This document shows, piece after piece, positions 12,074 through 25,733 of a stretch of DNA of 64,000 nucleotides. The position numbers were made by a program, and so were the translations under genes. The DNA is taken from contig NW_006768874.1 of assembly GCF_000204055.1 (NCBI RefSeq), forward strand, positions 56,208 to 120,207, given 5' to 3'. The notes beneath the pieces are model-generated. The model was not told the DNA's origin. It saw only the letters and a list, made by a program, of their open reading frames with translations, and made no database searches. Origin of the DNA: Melampsora larici-populina 98AG31 (taxonomy: Eukaryota; Basidiomycota; Pucciniomycetes; Pucciniales; Melampsoraceae). Within the stretch, counting starts at the first letter, position 1; the number at the start of each line of letters is the position of its first letter.

Positions 12074-14838
12074 ATGTCAACTCAATCCGATTCCACTTCC
12101 ACTTCAACTTCAACTTTACCAGATCCAACAACACTAGCAATCTCATTAATCCCATTATTACCTTCAAGTTTAACTTCAACAAACCAATCTCAAAACAATA
12201 AATCAAAACCTATCAATATACCAATCTTAGCAGCTAGTTTATCAACTTTACCTGAAAATGTCATCAATGCTATACATGTCTTAGCTCAAGAATTAAAGAA
12301 TTTAAGAGAAGAACAATTAGTATCAGGTATTTAAATCTTTTGACTTTATCAAATCTTAAAATTAGTTTATGGTTTCGTTTTTGATTATCTCTGACCGATC
12401 CGAAAATGACGCGTTAGATAGTTTTCAATCAAATCATTCTCATAGACAAACAAGTATAACGAAATCAGGTAATAGTGAGGTAACCGATCAAGATTCTTTG
12501 ACTCGTGAACAACGTGAAAAGTGGTTGGAAAATCAAAAGGTAAAGTGAATTGAGTTAAACCGATTATGAAAGGAAGAAAAAGGATTGTAACTGATTTTGT
12601 TTTTGGTTTGATTGGATTGGTAGATCAATCATTTAACAAAATCTATTTCATCACTCACAAATTTACATTCAAGTCTTCAATCACGACATCTTGAAACAGT
12701 CGATACTTTATCCAATTTACAACAAGTACATGATCGAGAAAAACAACAATTAACAGACGAACGTGATGGAGTTAGAGCGGTCAATACAGTCTTAAGAAGA
12801 AAGATATGTAATTTAGAAAAACAATTAGATGCTAGTAAAGAAGTCATGGAAGGTGTTTTAGAGAAAGTTGAAACTGTTAATGGTGGTGATTGGTCAATCG
12901 TGGATCATGGTCGGATTCATGTTCATAGCCCTTTGATGAAAAGTGAGTGACGGTTATTGATCGATTTCTATTTCGGTTGTTCGTCTGATTCGTTTGGCTA
13001 CTTTCAATAGGTCATCATCAAGCCATCGAATGTAATCATTCTACTGCATTCTCTTTGTTCGACGAGTCTCATAACCAACCACCTTCTGTTGCTCTTGATC
13101 TCAATGCTAGTGGTCTATCTCATTCAGGTTCCCATATTCATGAAACTTCTGAACATCGAGTGACAGGTCACTTACATCAAAGCACATCATCAGCAGGGAA
13201 CAACCAGCGATCACTGACTTTAATTGTTGAGTTAACCGAAGAGCTGGAATCTTTAAGAGAAGAAGCTAAAAACGAATTAGAATCTAAAGATGACGAGATA
13301 CGTGTTTTGAAACGATTAGTTGGATTTAGGGATCAAGAGATTAAGATTTTGATTACCAGATTAGAAAACTTTATGGGTTTGAACGGGTTTTACGTTCCGG
13401 TTAAGGATGCTCAACCAACTGATGCCTTTATGCAAAAAGATATGTTAGATCTGGTGAGCTATTGAGTCAATTGAGACTTTGGTCAACACCCAGGAAGACA
13501 CTAACTATACCTATTGTATCTTTGAATCATCAGCATGATACACCCAAACAACATCATATACCTACTTTGAAAGGGAAGGAAAAGGCTCATCTTGATATGG
13601 ATCGTTCACATTTGAATCCACTGAACGGAGACTATCCTTGGAGCCAAAATCATCAAGACCAGTATGCTGGATCGGTATCCGATGCCTCAAACCGATCTCG
13701 ATCTCATCACCTACTACGACCTGGTCCAAATCATCATCATCATCTATCAGGAGATGAATTTGACTCTTTAACATCTTTAGATACTTGGTTAGTTCAATAT
13801 CAATACAAAACTCTTTCACATTCAATCTTATCTAATTCTTCTTATGTTTTGATAGTGAAAACGAAGCGCTTTCAAGAGCTTTAGCTGACTTATCAAATCA
13901 AGTTTTGGACTTAAAGTATGCATTGAAAGAAGTTAGTAAGGAGAGAGATACATTAAGAAAACTGAGATCTAAACACAATCGTACTTCTGAAAGTCCACCT
14001 AATGTATGTTCATTTCTTGAAAGTGATTCATATTTCTGTTTTTAGCATGGTATGTAAATGATGTGGTATGATGTATCAATAGGAAGTTGAAGAGGATTAT
14101 TCGTCTTTGAAAAAATGTTTGAAAGAATTACAATCTGAACGAAATCGGTAAGTTTGATTACAACCCATCAATGTTTTTTTTCCTTAATTGAGACTTATAT
14201 AGTGGGTTTTTTGAGATTTAGATTAAATGAAGATCTAATTCAAATGGAAATCAAGAATTTTGAACTTGAAAAACGAATTACAGAACAAGAAGGAGAATTT
14301 GAAAGAGTAGCAGAAAGAGTCCAAAATAAATTAGAAGAACAAAGAAGAAAAGTAAGTGAAAGAGAAAAACAATTGATCAATTTTCACTACAATATCTTGA
14401 AGTAAGACTTTTGAGTCGATTTCTCAGAGTTTCTTCTAACTTGATTTCATTGATTCGTATTTTAGTTGTATGAAGCTAAACATGAGATTGAAGAATTACA
14501 AAACCGATTAGAACAAACAGAAGGAGCTGAAAAGATTTTAAGAAGAGAATTAGAAGAAGAAAAAAGAAGAGGGAATGTCTTGATGAGTTTGATGAGTAAT
14601 TCGAATCATCATAAAAAAGAAAAAGAAAGAGAAAAAGAAAGGCAGAAAGAGAGAGGTTCTAGTACTACTAGTTCTTCTAGTAGGAGAAGTCGATATGAGA
14701 AAGCTGTAAGTGATTTTGATTAAATTTTCGGGGGGAGGGATCGAGTTTAGTACTGATTTTGGATTGATGGGTTAATCATAGGTTTCGAGTAGACCTAGGT
14801 CTAGACTTGATTCATTGGACGATGAACCTACTACTTAA
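12074..14838 (+). CDS. Coiled-coil protein, ten exons, unknown role
   Basis: Model exons: 12074-12326, 12469-12539, 12624-12942, 13011-13453, 13498-13787, 13856-14003, 14083-14147, 14222-14351, 14466-14705, 14782-14838 (671 aa). The N-terminus is Ser/Thr-rich. Long heptad-like helices follow at about residues 65-220, 280-330 and 400-620 (for example QMEIKNFELEKRITEQE and EIEELQNRLEQTEGAEKIL), with a His- and Asn-rich linker between. A charged run of Lys, Glu and Arg is followed by a Ser-rich tail ending DDEPTT. There is no signal peptide or membrane helix. Such proteins often act at the spindle pole, septum or cytoskeleton, but I cannot name the family. The 44-bp intron after 13453 is short and is the least certain junction; the rest are standard. 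A truncated copy of its 5' end lies at 410-745. Confidence 0.75.
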
Positions 14839-17800
14839 AATTGATTCTTTGATCTTTGGAAGATATCCTCTTGGTTTGATCTTTAGTATTTATGTTCTTG
14901 TTGTGATTAAAGAATGATGATATTAGCAATGTATAATGTTTTTTTCCCAAGGAATATATATTTATTGGTTATCAATTCATTTTTCAATGGAAGTTATTGG
15001 GATTCAGTTTTTCTTTTGTGGGATTATATATGTTGTTTGATTATTAAATTGATGGAAAGGATTGAAACTTTTTGGAAACTTTTTAAAAGAAATATTGAAA
15101 ATTTTGATGAAAGGTTCAAAAATTAAGGTGAGGAGAATTTTGAAGAAACAAAAACAAAAACAAAAACAAGAGCAAAAGCACATTGAGGTTGGATTTTTTT
15201 TCGAAAATCATGGTTAAGGAATGCAAAAGAAGGAGGATTTTTTTCTTCGATGGAAGGAAGCAAGTTTTATTGGAGAGTTTATAAATGAGTGAGTCTACTG
15301 TCAGTTTCTTCAGAGCCTACACATGTAAAGATAATTTGTTTCAAATGGTTATGAAATTTCTTTTTCTTTTTACTCTTTTGGTTGCTATTGAATAGACTGA
15401 CTCTGACAAAAAAATGGGAACATGAAAGTTAAGAGTGCTGGAAGTTGAACTGGTTGGTTGATTGGTTGATCAAGGGTTTGGAGAAACAGCGGCTTGGATC
15501 TCATTGTAGTCAGGTTTCTTCACTCTTCCCAAAACAAAAATCTAGTGTTACATTAAACTGTAAAGATTTTGTTTATTGTGTATACATACATACATATAGA
15601 TTGAGGATCTTGTTATTTGGGGCCCATGTTTTGAACTTGTGTTTCATCTCAACCCTAAACATGAGCAATCCTAGTTCAATGATATCCTACAGTCTTTCCT
15701 TGCACCAAGTTGTTGTAACTTGGCAGTGCATGTCTTGTTGTCAAGATGTAAGCATGTCAATATTGTAGGATTTTTGTACACTACAGAACAGGCAGACATG
15801 CCTGCAACAGGCCACTGGGTTCCTGTCCCATCTGTGTATCGAAATTTTGCAATTAGTCCATGACAATCAATTGGGTTTTCCTGATTTTTGACTGTCTTGT
15901 TCACTCTCAATAAGGACTTGATCCATCGCAAGTTTATGCTATCTAGTGAACTCTAAGCAATATGGAGTTTACACAGAGTATGTAAATCCCATAGTTTTAC
16001 AAAAACAAATAATCACACTTGTTCTGTTGGACAAAGTACACACTGCTTGTGGTGACCTTGATCAAGTGCACAATATTTGGAAAGAATTTCAAACCTGCCT
16101 CAAGATGAGTCAAGACATTTTCCACCTTGGCGGGTTCATCTGATATCACCTTCAATTTCCTTTACTCATAAATAGTTAACAAGTATTTGGGAAGGGGTTG
16201 ACAGATTGGATCAGAGTGCGAAACGGGCCAACCTTTAGCTGAGAATGTTTTATTGTGCTTCTTTTTGAAAACTTGGAAAGCCAAGCTTGAAATTAAGCTT
16301 ATGGCTCATTCGTGTTCAATTTTATTTCCAAGAAGGTCTTGAGACCTAATTCTGCTTATTCTCAAAATCATCTTGGAATCAATCAATCCAAATTTCAAAA
16401 TACAGTTGGTTTGAAATAAAAAAAAAAATGGTTTCTGCCCCATTGTGGTTTTTTTTTGCAGACAAACTTTTATACAACAACAGTATGTGGTAGAATTGTG
16501 TTTTGGTCAAGATCAAATTTAGAAGTGATGTTAATGGTCAGTAGTGGTCTTAAAGGTGCATAAGAATCCTTTTTTATTAAATTTTTAATTATGTGTTAGT
16601 TACATAAGTTGATGAGAACAATTAGCAGAAGAGAAAAAGTCAAAAAATCATAAAAATAGCAAGTTAGTAAGAATGAATGAAAGAGGTATATTGAGAATGT
16701 AAGTAATGAAGAAGGACATCTAGTTTATATCAAAAAGAATGGAATCTGTTATGAAAGGGATGAAAGAAGCAGAATAAAATATTAAGAATTCAAGAAAAAG
16801 GCAAAATTATATGTATAAAGGGTTGGAAAATGGTTTTTAGGGCATTGAAAATTGGTGTGAGGGTTCAAGAAGGTTAAGATATTAAAGAAAATAATTATAT
16901 CAGTCAGCAACAACTTTAATCATGTGGTTAATAAGAGAGGAGTAAAATAATTCAAGAAAGAAGGAAATTCAAGGATGGTAAACAAGGGTACTATGGGATT
17001 TAATCATATTTTATGCTGTCATTGAGGGATCTATTGGTTTCCAAGAGCTTTATAATGATTTTCAAAGTTTTTCTTATGATTGGCTTATTATTCAATTATC
17101 TTATGAAGAATACAAAATCAATATTAGACGTGAAAAGATGTGAGAAGGTGCAAAAATCATCAAAAATGAAGATTTGCAGCTAATTACATATGTCAAAAAT
17201 TGTCAGATCATGATGGGTGATAGCTCGACCAATGCAGCATATTTAATCTCATAATGAAAAAAATTTAAACCTATAGTAATAGAGGTGACAAATTTATCAG
17301 GAAACAAACAAAATGGTGTGAATTTCGAATTTGGTGCTTACATACACATGTAAAGCAACATTTACATGACAAAAGCTTATTTTCTCAATCTCTACAACCC
17401 AATAACTTATTCATCCCACCTCAGAAATAGGTCATATTGGGGTGATAAATGATCAGTATCACAAGGGCTACCAAATGAGCTATAGTAATTGAAAATTGAG
17501 CAACTTCACAAAAAAATCTGTAGTTCCAAAAATGGTTTTCAGCTATGAGTATTAGGAAAAAATCACCTGTATTCATCATAAGGAGGGTTTTTTATGGTTT
17601 TTTATGGTTTTGAGGTTGTTAATCATTGTTTTGGTGTTATATATTATCAAATCAAGGATTTGGGTGTTGTTGTTCCCTTTTTTCTTTATCATTTACAACA
17701 TTATCATTTTTTTATCATCATAAACTTAGTTTGATAGTACCTAATCACTTAAATATGCCCTTTATTATAGCTATAAAGAGAAATTTACTTTAGTGTTGTA

Positions 17801-19544
17801 GTGTTTTGAAATATAAAATCTATTGGTAATAATATCAAAAGGACATTACGCTATGTTTCTTTAGTTATCAGTCTGGAATTCCCTAAAACTAAATCTGGAA
17901 TCCCCCCCAAAAGCACTGAAACTTGTAAAAGAGTTTCAGCCTTTTGGCGAGAGGATACCAGGTTTAGCTAGAGCTCAGATCTGACTCACTTTCTAAGGTG
18001 TAGTCACAAGGATGGCTTGGGGATTTCACTTTTGGCTGGATGAGCCCCTTCTATTTATACTTTTTCACTGCCCCTGTAACCCATTTCTGCAGCATCCCAT
18101 ACCTTTTTTCTTTGTTTCCCTTTGGTGTGCTTATATGTGCTTATATTCTTGGTCAATTCTGATCAATCACAAACTGAGCTTTTGCTTTTGAATCCCCAAA
18201 TTAAGCATCACAAACTATAGTCTTACAAATATTGTGTGACCCATTGTTTCCCTAATGTGCAATCTTGTCTATAACTATGTCTCATCTTCCTCTACGTTAA
18301 TTTGTCCTTTTGTACTATGTTCCCTTTGTATGACATTTCTGTTTATCAAAATTGTATTACATCATCAAGAGTCCTACTTGAGTTGTGCAATTTGATGCTT
18401 TTCCCTACCTGTCTAACAAGAAGTCTAAATTTTCTTTGACACTTGCTGTCATCATATATGCAGGTTATCCATCCTTGACAACCATACTACCTTTCCTCAT
18501 CCGGGTGTTGAATTTCATGCTAGGACAATGCGACACAACAAAAGCATCTATATTGAAGCTGTGGAATTTCTTTCAAATGCACTCATCACAAACTTGATTG
18601 ATCTTGGAAGCAACCGACTGTTTTTTTGTTTCATTTTCATTTGACTATGGCACTTTTTGATGAAGATATATCAACTTCCTATTCCATCCCTTTGTTCTTT
18701 GCTTTCTTTACCCGGCAAAAGTAAAGTTTTCTTCCCAATTCCCAAGTTTCATTCTCATCCAGAATTGTGAATCATGAAGTTCATCTGTTGCCAACATAGT
18801 ATCCCCCATATAATACAAATTGCCCTTTGAGGTCATTGTTTCTCCCTTCAATTAAACCTTTCAAATTATTTTTTGTGAACACAATTTTAAAGATGTTAAC
18901 CGTTGCGCATTCACCTGAAGTTTTTTCTCACCATCCTGACTCTGTCCTAAAGGAAGACTTGATCCACATTTTTGGCCGTCTTCTGTCCAAATTCAGCCAC
19001 TGTAAGCTTTACTTTACCAAATGTCAGTGTGGCACAATGTAGAACTCAGAACCGAATGGCAAATACAACTTTGTCATTGACCCAAATTACAACAGGAAGA
19101 TAGACCAATTCATACAAGCACATGAATTTTCAATCTATGTAGGCATATGTAAGGAAGAAACATGTGTTGATTAAAAGGTGCTTGTTGCTCATCATACACA
19201 ATAATTTGTTGAGCTAACGTTGAGTTAGCGTCCAAGATGGAGTCTGTGGCCGCAAGTTTTGCAGGCAATTTGTGAACCCTATTTTTGTTGTCCCCATGGC
19301 GGGCCTGCCCGCGTGAGCTCTAGTAAAACTATAAGTGTTGAGAATTAATCAAAATTGTGCTTTTCATCTTAAAAACTGTGCCTTTTCTTTGAAAATTAAA
19401 TCAGTTACTTTTCTCTTTTGGTTCTTATCAGTACTCGATTCAATAGAGTTCCCTTGTCTGATTGTCTTGTTTTAGGAGGGCAGTACGTAGACATCCTCCA
19501 CTGGTCTTTATTTGGTAGATTATCCACTCCACGCTTGGTAGGGA
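14839..19544. other. Long AT-rich gene-poor stretch
   Basis: About 4.7 kb with no supported gene. The first 300 bp are probably the 3' UTR of the coiled-coil gene. From about 15.4 kb the DNA has the look of decayed repeats: scattered short frames, A- and T-runs and no domain I can name. Around 18.45-18.64 kb one open frame could be a worn copia-like C-terminus, but the resemblance is too weak to call. Confidence 0.4.
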
Positions 19545-20648
19545 TTGGTGTGCCTTTTTGAAAATCACACCAAATCTTGGGAGTTCTACATCTGTTCACC
19601 AATGTTGGAGACTGGAGTCAACCCTGGGCCAGCAACGCAGGTGTTATGTTTTGTGCTGCGCCTGCATTGCGGACCACACCACAACATAGAATCAATTTCT
19701 AGGTTGTGGCCTGATCCGCCGTGCAACAAGATCTGTCAAATCAATGTTTTTTTTGGGCCGCAACAACATTTGTTGTGTTGCTGCCCAAAAATAATTACAA
19801 TTCAGTGTTTTTTGGTGCTGTTGCGCAAGGGTCAAGGCGCTGGGCAACCTGACCTCACCTTTTATTGTTGTGGTACTTACTGCAACACAGCGTCTGATGC
19901 TGGTTTTTGTTACGTGTTGCGGAGCAACACATCAAAAAACATGCATGTTGCGGTGTGGTGCGTTGCTGGCACAGGGTTGCTGGAGTTGTCAACAACTCTG
20001 CTGTGGTACATAGCTCCAGCAATCAAATGTAGAATAAACTTTGATGAAAAAACAGCATTTTAGCTCTCATCAAAAATGTTTTGAAGAAACACGCCCGGTG
20101 CACCAAGTGGCACCTAGGCGCGAGAAAATATGGAAAAACGCGCCTCGGCGCGCCCGCAACCTAAAGGGGAGACAGTTTCACACACACATAAAGAAACAAT
20201 GGAGGTCGCGAAATTTAAAATTACGCACAGCCAATTTTATACGAAAGCTTGACCAAATTTGCATGCAAAACTCAGCAAATTGGCGGGGAATTTGAGACAA
20301 GCTTTCCTGAATTGACTGTATACCTTGGCTAGGCAAGTGCATGTAATATCTCACGGGAAATGCATCCCAAGGGAGTTTTGCAAAAGAGCTCAAGATTTCA
20401 AGGGCCTCAAGAGATCGTTGCAGTCTCCACGGAAGGTCCAAAAAAGTGGATCAACTGCAGTACGGCTCGGCAAGTTTCAAACGTCCTTGAAAGGGTCCAC
20501 CGTCCGCTAAGGTTCGCTAGGGCATACTTGAGCCATATTTGGGACGCTGCCGTTTGAAGAAATGTGCGATGCTGACCTCCGCCGTAACTAATTAATTGCT
20601 CGAGGTCGAAATCCGTTTGTCATCCCAAGAGCTGCCAAAGAGCAGACC
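19545..20648. other. GC-richer island with short inverted motifs
   Basis: This stretch is clearly richer in G and C than the DNA to its left and is full of short words such as TTGCTG, GCAACA and GTTGCG. Local palindromes include GTGTTGCGGAGCAACAC (about 19914) and GAGTTGTCAACAACTC (about 19984). A 172-codon open frame spans 19545-20063 but its Cys-rich, low-order composition looks like a by-product of the base composition. The copia element is inserted at its right end. Confidence 0.4.
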
Positions 20649-20653
20649 AGAAG

Positions 20654-20887
20654 TGTTATGTGTACACGACTGCACCACAGCAGGTCACGTGATTGTACAG
20701 GTGTTGTAGTCATATCTTGTTCTACCCGGGCGGAAGCTTCCTCTCCTCAACCACTGTGGAAGCTGAAGTCCGGGAGTACGAACTAACGTAGTTGTCGTCC
20801 TATCGATTATAGGTAATGAATACGAACCACTGTGGAAGCTGAAGTCCGGGAGTACGAACTAACGTAGTTGTCGTCCTATCGATTATA
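20654..20887 (+). repeat. 5' LTR of the copia element
   Basis: 234 bp beginning TGTTATGTGTACACGACTGC and ending CGATTATA. It contains an internal direct repeat: a 76-bp unit starting CCACTGTGGAAGC at 20751 is repeated from 20827 and runs to the LTR end (61 bp of it). The bases just after the LTR, GGTTATGAGC, resemble the initiator-tRNA primer site of copia elements only loosely. Confidence 0.93.
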
Positions 20888-20992
20888 GGTTATGAGCTGC
20901 GTTACCAACCGTTCGTCTTGAAATCATAGTCGTACGCCGAAGTAATCGCACTCGTAGAGTAAGTCTGAGCCGCCACTCAGCACCGTTTTCAT

Positions 20993-23900
20993 ATGCCGTT
21001 AGCTTGTAGTCCACCAAGAACGTCAAATTCCACAACAAAAGGGAATCATCCCGAAACCAGGTCATCATCTCGTGCTAGATCACAAACTGAAGAAATCGAA
21101 CACCCGGAAACGTCTACACGCCACAATACGCCTGCACCGAACATACCAGATCTTTCTGTAGTACCTCCTAACTTTCCTAAACCTCCACTCGATCCGCAAT
21201 CTTTCGTTAATCTTTCTCGCGATAATTTTCTTGACTCGTCTCGTGAACTCGATCCCGCTGATACCACCATTACCAATATTACCACACGTCGTCAAACACA
21301 CCACCGTAACATTAGTGACTCTTCATCCGATCACTTCGTCATGTCTCAGTCAGACAACATTACTGAACGCCTCAAGGTCCTTAGTCGTAATCATAATGAT
21401 GTTCAGAAGTTTGTGTCAGACGTTGAGAAACTCAAAGACGACGGTTCTAATATTGCGAGATGGAAACTTTGTACCGAACGTGCCATTTTCGACATGACTG
21501 ATGTAGCCGATTACTGGTCTTCGAACTCCGTAGATCCCAATAACCCGGTAGAAGTACAAATTGATCGTTGTGCAGGGAGAGTGATCAATGCGACAATCAG
21601 TGAGGACCTCAAGGATGTTATAACGCACCATACTCAATCTCATATGGCCCTTCATACGATAGAGGAGATGTTTCAGCAAGGAGGTCGCACCGCTCAATAC
21701 GTTATCTTCCGATCTATGGTTCTCCGCAAATTCGATCCTAGTACAACTGACCTAATCACTTTCATCACCCAACTCAATAAGGACTGGGAACGTCTCAGAT
21801 CGGCTGGTTTTAAGTGGGAGGAGGACGCAATTAAAGCTATGATTGTACAATTATGTTCTCCGGTATCTGGTGAATACGGCATGGACATCCTGAACACTAC
21901 TTTAGATGCACGATACCGTACCGATAAATCTCAATTTTCATTGTCAGAAGTTAGAGCAAATTATCAGAATCTAATCACGACTAGGAAGACGGTACAAGAA
22001 AATGATCAAATTCAGACATTAGCTGCATCGTTTAGTAATACCATGACTCCGTCTAAGTGGAGTAACTCGCCGAATCAAGCGTCTAGGACATCAATGTCTC
22101 CTGCAACGAGTCGATTACGATCGAACCAAAGCTCGGGTATTCAGTCAACGGGACCTACACCACCCGGACCGGTTTTTAAGACCAGGGCTCAACGTGATAA
22201 CTCAGAAGCGTACCCATTGAATCCTCCGAAATCTGCCCCGTCCGAAGTTCATCAGGGTATTTGGCAATGTTTTCACTGCTCTGATTCTGGTCATGGTTCG
22301 GAAAGTTGTCCGATTAAGAAGAAGGGGCGAAGTAGAACGGCACCTCACTTCAACGACTGGATTAAATGTACCAACAACAGATGGTATGCATACAAAACAC
22401 TTTATCCGGCAAATCAAGTTCAAGCACGACTTACTCAGTTAGAAGGAGAAGAGCAAACTATTTCATCACCTTGTCACATGTCTCAAGTTTCGGCATCAAC
22501 TGTTGCATGGAGCGCCGAGAGTAACTCGGTCGATGCGACGCCAACCGAATATCTCTTGGATAGTGGAGCGACGCACCATGTGAGCAGTGCTTTGCCATTT
22601 TTTCTTAACTATCAATCGCTCTCATCTCCAATAAAGATGAATACGGCTGCTCATGGCAATAATGCTATGATTGTAGGAAAAGGGTGTTTGAAGGTGAAGG
22701 CGGAGGATGGAAGTGATTTTATAATCGAAGATGTGTATTATTGTCCTCAAGCAACATCAACCTTAATCTCTCAGGCCGCGTTGGTGGAAGCTGGTGCTAA
22801 GATTTGGTTCTGGGGGAAGGATGTGGTGATGAGGATGCCCGGTGGGAAATCTTTGACAGCTTCTTATTGTAATAGAAGATGGATCTTGAACGCAATGAAA
22901 ACACACGTTTTGTCTCATGAAACACCTGAGGTAGTTGGAAAAGTGAGAGCGTTGAGTAGTGCAAAGGATGTTGATTTGGCTTATCTATGGCATAGAAGAT
23001 TCGGACACGTTGAGATGAAGAGAATAAGGAAGCTATGTGCCGGTCAACTGGGGTTGGGTCTGCCAACGTCTATACCCAGTAGTGACTTTGTTTGTGAAGA
23101 CTGTCTACAATGCAAGAGTGCACGTCATCGAAACTCGGCCGAACGGGACGAGAGTACGGTATGCTGGATGTCATCGTATCGGATGTCATGGGACCTTTTC
23201 CAGAGGATGTCAATGGAAATAGATTCACCGTTACTTTTAGGGATGTTGCAACAACCTTTTCTGAAATCATCATAATCAAAGCAAAATCAGAAGTACCCGA
23301 TGTATTCATGAAAGTCATCAATAAATGGGAACGGGAGACTAATTTTAAAGTCAAACATGTACGAACTGACGGTGGTGGCGAGTATATCAAGACCACGTTC
23401 AGCAATTGGTTGAAATCGAAAGGTATTGTGCATGAGCATTCGAACCCGTATGAACCAGAACAAAACGGAGTAGCTGAAAGACTGAATCGAACCATTAGCG
23501 AAATGGGGAGGACGATGCTGGCGGCTTTGAACCTACCTCAGACGTTCTGGTCTTTTGCATATGTAGCGGCTTGTTACTTGCACAACAGACTGCCTAATAC
23601 GCTGACGGGTGATCATACACCTTATGAATTATTTTATAAGCATAAACCTCAGCTTGACGTTATTCGCACTTTTGGGGCTACTGCCTTTGTTCATCGGCAC
23701 GACGCACAACGCAATGGGAAGCTGGATGAGAGGGGTTGTCGTTGCATGATGATAGGGTATTTGGAAGGGGGAAAAGGTTGGGTGTTTTATGATCCTGGTT
23801 CAAAGGTGTTGATAAAGAGTGGTATTGCGGTATTTCCTTATGAGGATAAATTTATCTATTCAAAGACTCAAGAGAATCCTGAAGAACAAACGACTTCTAA

Positions 23901-25606
23901 ATCATTAAATAAAATCTTAGACAATCCGAAGAAGAAGAGCAGTTTAGAGTTCATAATGAATGCATTGCAATTAGGAGACTTTACCGGAGAAAATCAGGTG
24001 TTGGAAGAAGATAAATATGTAGAACTATTGAGTGCGAACATTGACTTGTCAGCAGGTTTGAAAGAACCAAAATCTTACACTGCAGCAATGAAAGACGAGT
24101 ATTCAGAAGAATGGAAGAAAGCGGTTGAAAAGGAGTTGAGTGCAATGGAAGAGATGGGAGTGTGGAAAGTGATTGATAAGCCAGAGGGTGTGAATGTGCT
24201 GGGTTTGAAGTGGGTATTCACACACAAACAACTAGATGCTAACGGAAATCCTATAAAGTTCAAAGCTCGACTTGTAGCGCAAGGTTTTTCCCAACGTGAA
24301 GGGATCGACTACAATGAGACCTTCGCACCGACTGCTTGTATGTCATCGTTACGATTTCTTTTCACCTTGGCGGCACTGATGGGCTGGGAGGTACACTCTT
24401 TCGATGTGACGGCTGCTTACTTGCATAGTGATATAACTAAGAAGGTCTACTTTAACTTACCGCCGGGATGTATGGACGATGCTAGAAAAGCAAACAAAAT
24501 TCTAGAGGCGGTGAAGGCACTATATGGAACTAAGCAAGGAGCGCGTTGCTGGTGGAAACATTTTGAAAATATTTTGAGGAAGTTGGGATTTAGGGCGTGT
24601 CAGTTTGATCAATCTTTGTATGTCTGTCGAAGGGGTGATGAGGTGTGTATAGTATGGGTGCATGTTGATGATGGTGCTGTGACGGGAAGTAGTCTGGAGC
24701 TGTTAAGAGAATTAGGAAGGGAATTGGAGAAGGATTTAAAAATTAGATGGTCAGAGAAGCTGGAGTGTATAATTGGTATTGATGTGGATAGATTAGCGGA
24801 TGGATCCTTTGAATTGTCTCAACCCAGGTTTAACAACAAAGATAGTTCGTGACTTTTTGGAGGTTGAAGGAAAATCGACAACGCCTCTTAATGCTTCGAA
24901 CTTACCAACTTCGCCGAAGGACGACGAAGATGAAGTCGACAAGACACGATACTTATCGGTGATAGGATGTCTCAATTACCTTGCTGTCGCAACGAGACCA
25001 GATTTGACTTATGCTACCAACTTTTTGGCGAGATTTTCGGCGAGGCCAACTAAGCAGCACTGGGAGGCAGTTCAAGGTGTACTGAAGTATTTGAAAGGGA
25101 GTGGGTGTGTGAAGTTGAAGTTGAAGCCTATAAAAGGGGAAGTGAAGATAGGTTTGCATACGTACGTGGATGCTAATTGGGGTGGAGAGTACGCTAGGTC
25201 TGTACATGGTTTTGTGACTTTTTTCATGGGGTGCCCGTTGGCCTGGACGTCGAAGAGGCAGGGTTGTGTAGCGACTTCAACGTGTCACGCCGAATACATG
25301 GCGCTTGGGACGGCTGCAAGAGACGCGGTTTGGTTACGGAATTTAGTGGGTGATGTGTTAGGGGCGATGGGACCAGTTTCAATGCACTGCGATAATACTT
25401 CGGCAATTCACGTCTCAAAGGATAATTCATCGAACAAAAGAACTCGACATACTGAACGTGAATTTTATTACATTAATGAACAACTCTTTAAAGGGACAAT
25501 TACCCTACACTGGGTTGAATCCAAGAATCAAAAGGCCAATATTCTCACAAAGGCACTGGGCCCATATCTGTTTGCAGCGGGGAAGAAGAATTTGTGTTTG
25601 GAGTGA
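20993..25606 (+). pseudogene. Copia gag-pol, broken by two frameshifts
   Basis: The first frame (20993-23275) holds gag, a zinc knuckle CX2CX4HX4C at residue 426 (CFHCSDSGHGSESC), the protease site LLDSGATHH (Asp523) and the integrase zinc-binding HHCC (WHRRFGH at 667, CEDC at 701). Near 23150 the frame shifts, inside integrase between the HHCC and the catalytic core. The second frame carries the integrase core (VSDVMGPF, RTDGGGEY, EQNGVAERLN) and reverse transcriptase (FKARLVAQGFSQREGIDY, FDVTAAYLH, catalytic HVDD instead of the common YVDD). Near 24825 a second shift, in a CCC run, moves to the third frame with RNase H (YVDANWGG, STCHAEYMAL, HCDNTSAI) and a TGA at 25604-25606. A later ATG at 21341 (MSQSDN) is an alternative gag start. 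Neither shift is where programmed frameshifts normally occur. Confidence 0.92.
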
Positions 25607-25725
25607 TGATATTTTCAATTTTATGTTTTGTTTTTTTGTTAATTCTGTGTGGTGTTCTCTATTTTGTTTTCTTGTTTTTTTTCTCTTTTATTTGTTAGCG
25701 AAGGAGGTGTGCTGTGGCTGGTCGT

Positions 25726-25733
25726 GGGGGGGG
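25726..25733 (+). promoter_or_regulatory. Polypurine tract of the copia element
   Basis: Eight consecutive G bases lie immediately before the TGTTATG of the 3' LTR. In LTR retrotransposons a purine run at this place primes plus-strand DNA synthesis. Confidence 0.75.

Noticed and set aside
18450..18640. Open frame resembling the C-terminal part of a copia polyprotein (FHARTMRHNKSIYIEAVEF)
   Set aside because: The match to the usual RTKHI-type motif is weak and no RT or RNase H landmark lies nearby, so no element was called.
19545..20063. 172-codon open frame
   Set aside because: It has Cys- and His-rich low-order composition produced by repeated short words, no signal peptide, no partner exon and no recognisable motif.
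23110..23275. Programmed frameshift in the copia element
   Set aside because: The shift lies inside integrase, not at a gag-pol border, and a second shift occurs later; both look like mutations or sequence errors.
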